Source: Nectonema munidae
Taxonomy: Eukaryota > Nematomorpha > Nectonematoida > Nectonematidae
Reading direction: 5' to 3'
Length of the DNA: 64,000 nt
Assembly (NCBI GenBank): GCA_030549495.1
Contig: JAUIRK010000745.1
Coordinates: 355,234-419,233, forward strand
The notes beneath the pieces were generated by a model, which saw only the letters and a program-made list of their open reading frames with translations, searched no databases and was not told the origin of the DNA. The translations under genes were made by a program, and so were the position numbers. Below, piece after piece: positions 27,001 to 39,000 of the stretch (positions within the stretch are counted from its first letter, which is position 1; each line of letters begins with the position of its first letter).

Positions 27001-30000
27001 AAAATCACGAAAATTATGGAAGCCAACGGGATTGTGGGGTCGGGAAAATATTTGGCGACCCCTTTCTCATTTTTGAGACTGCAACTCCTCTATTAATGCA
27101 TAATTTTTTTATCATTAATCACTCCACCTATATATAATTTTACGAAGTTGACTTTAAAAATTACGACATCAACTTTTCTGTTTCAAATATTATAAATCTC
27201 CAAAAAGTGTACCATATTTCAAAGTCCTTTGTCAATGTCTATTTTAGATAGTCATTGAAAGATTCCCTAAAATTTAGACATTCTGCCTGATGTTTGAATG
27301 TTTGATCTATTTCCTTCAACATAATTTATTTAAATGTTCAATTGGTTTGCATTTGTAGTTTAGTGTCTTTCTTGCATTGTCTTCAAAAAGCTTTTCACTT
27401 AATTGCCTGTAACCTTTTCAAACTTTCTGCTCATAAACTGAGTTTGGCTCCTTCACAAACTAATTTTAACGTAAAATAAAAAAGATCATTCTTTAATTTT
27501 ATTCTAAGCCTTTTTCTAAGAGCTGTTGGACTAAAATGATGAGCATTTTATGTTGCGTTTTTGCAACGTTGAACACTAAAAGAGTGTCTATGAATTTATT
27601 TTTAATCTAACATACATGAATGCAACTATTTATGAAACCAGTCGGAGTGGCAATGATTATTACGACTCGTTCTCAAAAGGTGCGAGCGACTCCACCGATA
27701 TCCAAATTTCTTGACTTTTCCCTATTTCCAGGTTGGCTGGGAACTCTGTTTTTATATATTTTCAAGTGATGGAAGAGAGCATATGAGATGGGTGATATGA
27801 CATAAAACATTCGCAAATAAAACACAATCCCCACGCTCACATCACATGAAATGAATGATAATAATCATTTACGTACAAGTGTATCCTGCCATTTACATTG
27901 TAAAGAGTCGTCAATTTCATATTTTCTATCCATTTTGAAGGGGGATGAAAAGAAAAAGGCCAAAAAAGAGTGGTTATACCAAGTGGAAATTTCTTTAGAG
28001 TCTTTGTCCGCAAAGCTATTTTTCATGCCATCAGAGGTAGTTGTTTGATTGAGAGAGGGGTAATCGCCAAAGCAAAAGATGTCTGGATTCTTGAGAATGG
28101 TTTTTAGCCAGCACAACTTAAAAGGTAGAGATGCGCACGAAGGTAGAATAAAAAGCGCCTGCACTTACTTGTTCTTCCGAACTGTTCCATGAACGAAAGA
28201 AAAAATCTACGGGAAATTGTTCGTTATTCGTTCGCAGACCCTGGATTATTGAGCGAAGCATTAACTAAAAATGTAAACACAAAACAAAATTAGGAGTAGA
28301 GATGTGCTTACTGTATATTAAAGCAGTAGAACAGCAAAAGGCAAATACCGTTGCTTTTCAAAATTAATATATTATTAATGAGACATTTTATAAAAATTAT
28401 ATTGATAAAAGGAAAAAAGAGAGAAATTTTTTAATTTGTTATTCAATGATAAAAAATTTACTTTTAAAATTTTTTAGAATATTTCTTCTATCATATTAAG
28501 GAAATTAAAGTATGCAAACTGATCATAAAATTGTGTGCGGTATATAAAAGAGACACCCGTAATTGATTAGAAAATGTGGATTCTAGGAAAATATTATACA
28601 TATTTGAAAAAGCAAGATTATTCATTATTCCAATATTGGTTAGAAAAATTAATATTTTTAAACGACTTTTCACTTCAGGAGATAATGTTGAGATACAACG
28701 TTAAGAATGAAAGGATATCCAAAAGCATCTAATATACTCAAAATGATAAATTTATAAACTTTGATTTTAAAATTCGTTTAATTTCATTTCTTCATAAAAC
28801 TTTAAAAATGTATTAAGGGTTGAGGAAGCGATGTCTGACTTTATTCATTCAGTTTTCATTGGATGAAGAAATAGTGATACATGAAACAATTTTTTTAGTT
28901 TTGCCTCTTCTTAAATGATCTTCAAAGCTTTTGGTTATAAAATGAAAATTAGGTTGAATGTGTTGTATGAAGTTGTAAAAAAATTTAGATGTTAACTTGA
29001 AGAGCTTCTCGATTTTCAATCAGAAGATTAGGTTGATCCAATTCGTAAACAACATCGCGCCAATGAAATTTAGGAACTGTCTCATTCATTGCAGAAACGA
29101 AAGCATCTGTGTTCCAAGTCTCGCACTCACTCGTAAACGATGATGAAGACGTGGAAGAGAGTGACTTCCCTTCATTCGAAGAAGAAAAATCTGTGCCTGG
29201 CAAACACTGAAAACGAAGAAAAATTGAAAACACTTGTTCAAAAATTTTACATTGCCCAAAGGCCAAATTGAAATAAAATGGATGGTGTGATGGAGGTTGG
29301 AAGAAAATATTTAATTTCACGAGAAATAAATTAGCCGCATGGATAAAAGAGTCCTTGAATGGAGATTGACATTTTCAAACGCCAAAAAATGAAGGAAAAG
29401 ATATCGACCGAAATATGGAAAAGATATTGCTCGTTCATGAATTATAAAGGAACGGACATGCAAAGCTATGCTCTCTTCTTTCAACCCAAAACAAGATTGC
29501 GCCATCATGCCCAGGATTCTGGCGACAGAAGACGGGGTAAATTCGTGAGCGCCGATCATGATGATGTTCTGCTTCGCCATTTCCACGCCACCGTTGCAAA
29601 AGGAGTAGCCAAGTTCTCGAACCAACGCAGAAATCTCAACCATCGGCTTCGTGAGCGTCGGTGATTCCGAATGCAAACGCTTTGTAGGAATGTCACAATT
29701 GGAAGAACTGACCAACGCCTTCAAGACAATAGGAACGTATCCAGAAGGAGAGTCTGAAAATATATAGGAACTAATACGACAAAATAAGGAAAAGCAGATG
29801 CAGACACGTGCGAAACTAAAAAGTATGGCGATGAGTGCTCCCTACCTCACACGAGTCAATGAAACTCAGCTAAATATTTACATTTTCCTCTTTTAGGTTT
29901 GTGCAAGACGGTATTAAATTTTGCTTTTTTAAATAATTCTATACTATTCACGAAATTTTTGGATGTAAAACGCACATTTGAAAGCTTAGCAAAAGTAACA

Positions 30001-33000
30001 TATGGAAAAGAGGTATTAATAAAAAAATACAAAGTAGTATACTTAAATGGCGTGAGAAGTCATTTACATTAGAGCAAGTAAGACAATAAAAATTAACTAG
30101 AAAAAAAGAGGCAAGAATTATTGCATCATTAGCTAGCAAGCAGTTTTATGAGAGTGATGCTATGGAAACACCAATCTATTAAACAAACTCGATTTTTAAT
30201 TGCTTTATAAACAGTGTTTCCTTCACCTTTGTTTGAGAGAACAAAATACCCATTTCAATATGACGTTTTGTGTATTTCTTTTTTTAAACATGAGTAGGGC
30301 GTAGAAAACTTCCTTTAATTCAATTTGGGTTACTGATTTCTAAAGACTCTTCATGCAATAAAGAGACTTCTTAAACTCATTTACAAAAATTGAATTTGGA
30401 GATTTGCCTTTTCAGAATGTATATGTATTATATAAATCCTCATTGCAAAAGAGGCATGCATTGCATACCTTAAATTTCTACAACACAAAATAAATATCTG
30501 CAAACGAACACTTCAAAAAACAATGTTTGAATAGCAAAATAATGATACGAAAAAAAGAAGCTTTTTGCTTCAACTCCTCATGAAGAAATAAGAATCCAAA
30601 ACTAGTCCAAATATTTTTTAATTTGTTCTCTGTTTTCCTTCCTCTATGGACAGACACCCACTCCGCCTAACCATTCATATATATAAATGTGTGTCTGTGT
30701 ATATATAAGACAAAGTAATGACCTGAAGAGAGAGAAGTTATGAAGTGGAAGAAATCACTACCATTTACATCTAAGCCTTTATTAATGAAGAACATCAAAA
30801 TCAAGTGGAGGATATCAATGATTGAAGTGTCTTGAACAACTGCGTAGCCACTGCTGGTCGCTGCTGCTTCTAATTTAAGAAGTAGAGGAAAGTGTGTTTT
30901 AGAGAGAGAAAGAGGTATAGATCTAAATATTACTGGCTGCGTTGCAGTTGACATCGGAACAAGACTTAATTAGCAATGACAACTTTTGAAGAGCAAGGGA
31001 TTTTGAAACTTCTTTGAGTTGGGGAAAGTTGGAGTGCGACAAACTCAATGCCACAATGACCTCTTGAAGAAGACTTAATTTTGTGACTTTGAACAATTGT
31101 GTCAAAAGCTGGCTTGGCTTCACCTGTTTTGCAAAAAATATATACACACACCGCACACATAACTTCAAGAGTTTCGCTAAGAGACAACCCCTCAAAATTT
31201 GGCTACTGTATACTTACATTACATCAGGGGCACACATCTTCAAAATTTTAGGGAGGAGGCGAACTTATTTTATAATTTTCAAATTGATTATAAAAAATTA
31301 AATAATTAAAAACACCATTATTACGCGATATCACACGTGCACTTTCAGCTCTCAGTCGCACCCTACCTGCAGCGATTTTATCAAGTTGAATTAGCTTGTT
31401 TGTAATTTGGGTGGCATCTCTCCTTCTAGCCAAGACAGCGGCCCATAATCGGTTAAAAGCGATCTTACATAAAAGCAAGCGAGCAGTTACCAGTATCCAC
31501 AATTTCACAAGAGACATGTCTACCTCTTTTATCAATAAAAGTAGAATTACACGTGTTATTACCAAAAATTTGAAGCAAACTACAAAAAAAACGCAAACTA
31601 GGGAAAAGTGATATGGAGAGTGTGCTCACAAGAGGCATAACAAGTCTTTTAAATGCGATAAACAGGTATAGAATTGAGAGAATTCAAAATTATGGGAGGG
31701 GTGGACACACTTTGATCTTGGAGGACAACGTTCTCACATAACTTGTAAATGATTTGACAACTCTTACAACTACATCGAAAGGAATATAACTAATAGTTGC
31801 TTTATTTTTCACGTTTAGAGCAAGCGGTCTCTCGCATCTTCCAAAACGTGAGGAGATGACACATGCGCAACACGCCACAAAATATCTTAATCACAATAAC
31901 GCATTGATCGTTTTACCGTTTGCCAAGATTTATCTGGGTATGCGATTTGACAGGGGGAGAGAGAGAAGGCAGCTAGTTTTCAGGAAAATTTGATTTTGTT
32001 TGGATTAAATCGACACATGTGTAGAAATTGGTTCTCCATAAGATGGCCGCACTTAGATTTATAATAATCCCTCAGGTGAAATTATTATTTTATGAACTCT
32101 CATAAAAAAATACTGATGCGCTTAAATGTCTGTGTGATGGCGTCGAAATAAGATTTGCTCGTAACGCCCAGCGATTTCCAAATTGAGAGGAGAGGCGCAA
32201 AAAATTTAACAGAAGTGTAACTTTCATGACAAAACCCCCACCCCCTCTTCACGATCCTGGAATTTTTAATTTAATATCAAATATATGGCTTTTTAGTTGG
32301 AAATAGTGAACATTCTAAAAGTATAATACAGAGACTTTGTAGCATTGGTGTTTTATGTGTGCATAAACGTCATGTTAGCCAGCTTGAATTGAAGAAGTCA
32401 GTGGCATGAGCTTTTTCAACAATGCGTGCGTGTACATGTGCTAACTCGTGCTTTTCATGTCTTCCTTTGAAGCAATCTCATCCATTTGTTGAAATATAAA
32501 ACGTGTGCTTTAGATGCCCGTATGTGTTTGTGTGTAATAATTTGCTATAAACATACATCTGCTTTTTTCAGTTGAGCGGATTAATCTTTTAGGTCTTGTT
32601 TGATAAAGAAAGTATTTTGTCTGTTCATTTAAGTTGCAACATTTGCGATTTGTGATTAGAACTACTTGAAATTTCACGTGATTCAAATCTGATTGAAAAA
32701 CGCAAAACAACAATCATATTAAATAATAAGCATTCACTCTGCCTAGAAGTTCTTACAGCTGAGTAGGAAAGCAGGCTTTAATTTTGCTTGTATTTATGAA
32801 ACATTTTACCCACGAAACATTTTTTAAACAATTTTATATATATTTATATTTTGACAATTTTTGAAATAATAATTTAATCTAAATATCTTTAGAATGAAGG
32901 ATAAGTTGTGAAGACATTCTTACGCTTTACTTTTGCGCAATCACTTGATTCATTTTATCACATTTATATTTTTAGCTTTAAAAATGGATATGAGAAATTT

Positions 33001-36000
33001 CTTAAGAAACGTGAATCAGACTATTCTGAAAGTAATCAGGACATAGTAAGTTTGTCAAAAATTCAAAATAGAAAAAAAATCAGACAGATAGCAACGGAAG
33101 ACTTTCAAATGACAACAACAACTCTCGATAGAATTAGCAATGATTATCCAATGGACATAGGCGTTTATGTTACACCCATCAAATTTTGACATGTGAAAAG
33201 AAGCTTTTATTAAACAGCTATATCGCCTCACCCACAGATTGCAATTATAAAAAAGATTCAGCGAGCTCTCATCGTTTCCGCCACCCATGGAAAAACCAAT
33301 ATACTCCATGGTTGGCCTATTCAAGCCATTTAAAAGGCTTTTATTTTGATACCTTTTACTAAATATAAAGATTTTGATGAGTGTCAATATCACTCAATAT
33401 CTCAGATAAATCCGTTAGTCCAGCAGTCACACAAAAGCGTTTCGTTCTGCTGTTGCCATGACATTGCACTCTGATGAAAAGAAAGCTTAACTGGGAATGT
33501 CTGTGATCTTCTTAACTTTAGAATGAGGCTGGTGATACTATTTTCAAAAATCATATGGAGACTGGTAACAAAAACTCGAAGTACACTTCAGCTCGTATAC
33601 AAAACGAGCTTATAATTCTCATGGAAAGAAGTAATTAGAGAAAGTATTGTAAAAGATGACAATACTTCAATCGGTTTTTCCATCGTTGCAGATGAAACTG
33701 CAGACATATCGTCAATTGGTGTACGATTTGTAGAAATGAAAGAACAAGAGTTTGATTCAGCCATTATACGAGAATTTCTCGGATTTGTTCCTTTAAAGAA
33801 GATGAATGCAGAAACTATCGCTAAGACTATTATTATTTATCAAATAAACAAATTTGGAATTAATCTGGAAAAGCTATATGGTCTAGGGTTTCATCAGCTC
33901 AGATATGCAGCAGGAAGTCCAGTGTTTTTCATTTGTCTAAAAATTATTGCAAAATATTCAGCCATGTTGTAACCAGTAACTCAAAAGTTAGAGACAGTAG
34001 ACATGAACCTGGTGGGTGTTCAAGGTCATGATAAAGACTTTTCAAGATCACTGAGACTTAGCAGACCGTCTGCTGACAGAAGATATCACATCCGATGTCA
34101 AAATCATGGCAGAGATACGGTATAGAACTTATAATGCCTAGAATTTGCGCACATCAGGGTCATAGATCAAATATAGGTGGCAGAATAAAAGAATATTATC
34201 GCCGCACCATCTACATCCCGTATATGGACTCTTTGATACAATCCCTTCAAATTCGTTTTGATGAAAGTAATAAACCCTACGGGAAGATTTCAAAAAAATT
34301 CTTACTTCCATTCAAGAAGTTTGTAAAATTGACAACCTCATTGAAGAAGCTCTGACATCGTAAGATATTCATAAAGACAATAGCACAATAGATGACAAAT
34401 TACTCTCTTTGATTGAGCTGTTACCAAAAATCACCTTATTTCTTGCTGTGCGAAATGCTATCATAATTGCACTGACGTTACCACAACAACATGTACAGTT
34501 GAGAGCTCTTTCAGTACAATACGAAGAATCAAGACATGGTTGAGGTCTTTCTGGCCTTTGTATGCTAAGTGTGCATCGTGACAAAGTAAATTGTCAGATT
34601 AACGTAATTGAAAATAAAGTAATGAACAAATTTGGAAAAATCCTAGACGACTCCAGTTCTTGTTTCAACAATAACACATGATGTAATAATGAAGAAACCA
34701 CAGTGTGTAATAAGATATGCGTTTGAATTGTTATTAAATGTTTATAATGTTTTCACTATTTTTTTATTTTTTAAATATTTTTTGTAATTTTTCAGAGAGA
34801 GGGAGGGGACATTTATGACAAACACCGTCTGCTGATAATACAGTCAGCAGAAGAATAGGTGATATTTCTGAGGATGTTTGTCATCAGTTAATTATTAGAA
34901 TGTGTACTTCAAAATTTGCCATGCAAGCTTTAAGTAGCCAAAATTTGCTACTGAAATAGCTAAAGATGCCCATTTAATTGCGTATGCTCGATAAATTGCA
35001 GAAAATGATATAATAGAAGATATATTTGAAAAGACAACATCTAAAGAAATTTAATTGACACTTTTAAAATGACATAAAGTGGAATCACTGGATGGGAATT
35101 TGTACAAATGGCGCAAGTCAATTTGGTTAGTTATCGAGTGTTAATCAAAGAAAAAACAGGTGAAGTTATCTGGACAGTGCTACACAGAGCAGCTCTTGTG
35201 TCAAAAAATATGAGCGAGGAACTTAATACCTTAAAAAAGTTATAACCTACATAAAGAATAGTCCTTTAAAAGCCAGATTGTTTGCGGAGCTGTGTGATGA
35301 TATGTTAGACATTGCGTTATTTTGAAGTGCGCTAGCCATCTCCTGCAAAAGTTATTCAAAGGATGTTTGATCTCAAAGAAAAAATTGCAACATTTCCTGA
35401 CGAAAATCATAACGAAGAAGCGAGATTTTTCTTGGAAACGACAACTTTATTGTCAAACTGGCCTGTTTGGTTGAGATTTTTGGAAAACTAGGTGTTCTGA
35501 ATAAATCAATGCAAGGACCACAAATGCATTATAGACAAATTGATTCCATAAAAAATTGGAGCTATGGAAAATAAATTCACAGAAAGCTCAATTTGATTTG
35601 TTTCCACTTCTAAGTAATTTCTGTTCCAGCGTTAAAATTTAAGAAAACAAAAATCCATTTATTGAACACTTGGCTGGTTTGTTATTGGATTTTTCCTACT
35701 ATTTCAGAGATCTTGATTCCCAAAAAGTTCACATGGGTAGAGAATCCATTTGTCGATGAAATAAATGATGAATTTGGTATGACAATTTTTGAAAAAGAAA
35801 AGCTAATAGAATCATCTTGTGATACTTCATTGGAACATCGATTTCAGAATAAATCCATTGCTAGATTTTGGTTGAATCAAAGTGAAGAATATAAGGCTTT
35901 ATCAAGCGAAGCAATTCAAGTCTTTTTGCCATTAGTAATCTCATATTTATGCGAAACTGGATTTTCTGCATTAGCGCAATGAAATCCAAACATCAAGCCC

Positions 36001-39000
36001 GTTTAGTAGTAGAAAAAGAGAAACGAGTAGAGCTGTCTTCAATGACACCAGCATTTCATAAACGTCGTGCCAATAAACAAGCACATCCATCTCATTAGAA
36101 TAAAATTTTCTGAAAATAAATGTTACCATCCTGTCAATTACGTTTTTTTTTCTAAAATTTTTTTATTTCTTTATTCGTACAAAACAAAAGTAAAATAAAG
36201 CAAAGAGTTCTCGAATTACTATAGAAAAATCCTTTACTTCTTCAAACCTATAAATGCTGTTATAACTTTATGAAGTATGCAAAAAGGAAATAATTAGAAG
36301 AACTCTTGAGTATACGTAAAAACGTTAGAAATAAATGAGATTAAAAATGAAAATAGTATTTGATTGAGATGAAAAAAATAGGAAATATAGGACACGCACG
36401 AAAATTCAATTTTTAAAAGGGAGGCCTATAAATATAAAGTTTGGAAAGCACTGCACTGTGCAATATAATTGAGAAGGGTGGATCTTTGCAAAAGCTATTT
36501 TTACTTTTGACACGATAAGTTATACAAATTATATGGTATAGCTGTATATTCACTCATTTTCAAACTCTCGTGGCACTAAGTTAATCCGTCATTACATACG
36601 TGGTGGTAAGATTTGGTGAAAATCTTACCAAATCAATGCCATTTTATCAATGGTATTTCAAAAATCTGTGTGCTTGCTCCCGAGAGAATTGATCAAATGC
36701 TATGCCGGTATCAAAATAGAATTCTGCATTTATGCATACATCATTTGTTTTACGAGCCAGTTTTATTGGTATTACAATAATCAGTGAATTTCACTACCGC
36801 ATATCCACGAATTTTGAACGGTCAGTACTAAGTTATTGTTGTTTTGATAAATATCGTCTAGTTTCGGTGCTTGAATAATAATGTTTCAAAAAATAACAAT
36901 TCGACTGTACTTTCTGAGAAGTAAGTACATTTTCAACGGCATATGTGATGAGGGAAATGAAATTGGCTTTGTTAAAGTAGTTGGAACATTCTTGAATCAG
37001 GTATTGAATCTTTTGGTGGCATGAAAATATAAATAATGATTTTACGATAAAAGAAAATTGAAGCACATATAATACCTGATGAAATTCTTTTCCTGCATTT
37101 TTAATGTCGCCAGAAAAGTCAATCAAGGAATACAGACACTTGAGAAGATGGCGTTCAGCCTCCAAGCCAAATATTCTGATTAGCTAAACAACGAAAAGAA
37201 GTTGAGCAAGCTCTAAAAAAGATACACGGCAAAGACATCAACAACGTGATTAAAAAGTTCATTCAAATATTTTGATTCGCAATAGACAAGCAACATTTAG
37301 TTCATTGATTCAAAAACAACTTAAGCGCAAAATATCAGTCGACGTTACAAAATAAATATCAAAGTCGGGTGCTTTTCTTTATGGAAATCACATCATCAGT
37401 TATAAAAAAGACAAAAGTCAAGAGGTAGGAGATGATTTTAATTTGAATTTGATCAAAGCCATTTTCACATTGCATCTTTAAATTTTGATAACTACAATCT
37501 CATATTTCCAAATTACTTACCCTTTCACCTCGAAAAACATCTTAAGACATAAAACAGGCGTTTCTACTAAAATTTGGAAGTGACAAGTCTTTGAAAAAAT
37601 TTAAAATCTTGAAATTAATTAATAATCACAAAAAAAAACTCGCAAAAATAAAAATGCTTCAAGTGTAACATTTTTATTACCCCTAATTTTGTGTAAAGTT
37701 ATCACGTAATTGATGAGACTTATTATACACAATCTAACGCAATTATATATTTTTTAACAGGCCTTCTATCAATAATTTTACAATAAAAGTAAGTATCTAG
37801 ATGTGTATGAACATTTTTTGTTTTATCTATAAATACGTATAAATAAACCCTTACACAAAATATGTTAATTTTTTTTCTATTTCTCAAATGTCCACATTAA
37901 GTTTCTGCTACCCAATTATGTTGTTGTTCGGTTCTGAAGACCTCAGGAAGAGTTCCAAAAATCGAACACTTCTTTGCTTCTCATCTCTTTGTCCATATGT
38001 CAATTTTTTGGAAGTTTTGCATCATTCATCCTTTCTGTCTGTCAAAAGAATCATCGTTATGCAACTTCTATTGCTATTAAGACGCTTCTCCTCTTTCCAG
38101 ACGTTGCTCTAACTTCTTTATTTGATAATAATTTATGATACGATGTTTAGAAATTTTCTTAGTCTCTTGGTTCATTTAACTAAGACAATTAATGGATGAT
38201 GACACTGCGGATTTGGGCTTTCTGATCCTCCATACACTGTCTAATCTAAGGGAAAGACCAAAACGGTGTCAACAAAACCGCTTCCTCTCATTTTTGTTTC
38301 ATTAAAAAGGCTGCTTTGGGGTTTTTTCATCCTTTCATATGACGTAGAAATCTTACAAAATGTTATCCTATCTCAATGATGCCGTATCTGATATGGTATT
38401 AGAAAAACTAGGTTTTCTAATATACTCGGTCAAATTATTATTAAAGTTCTCTAAAAAGCTTCATAAAGGCAAATAAAATGTATAATTGATAATTAAGATT
38501 AATTGTGACAAAATATCTAGATTTTAAGTATACAAAAATAGTAAGGAATTTTTGTAGAAAAAATAGGAAAAGTCGGTCTCAGAAAACTGACTCTCTCAGT
38601 TGACTATGTAGCTAGACAAAAGCCTTTTATTTGAATCGCTAAAAAAATTTCATATTTGAATAACTCATTAACTAATAACTGGCTTACCGAGTTTTCTAAG
38701 ACCGAATTTTCCACTCCGACTTTTCTGAGACTAAGTTTTCTGGCCATTTTAATGTATTATCTTTATTTCCATCCAGTGACGAGCTTATAAATATAAGACT
38801 TTGATGACTGACCTGGGGTATTTGGATGAGGATAAAGGGGCCTCAAGGAGACTTAGCATCCCCTGGATGTCGCCTGAAGGAAGCATAAAATCGATTATAC
38901 CAGACCTTCTTGACTTGATAGAAAGGATATTGTTAGGAATTCAAGAGCATGCTGTTTTGGCATGAATACAGATTCATTTAACAAGCTTAAAATATATTCA

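Noticed and set aside
31248..31565. Minus-strand open frame just upstream of CNOT1 exon 4
   Set aside because: There is no CNOT1 similarity and no phase-compatible need for an exon. It is likely chance or repeat-derived.
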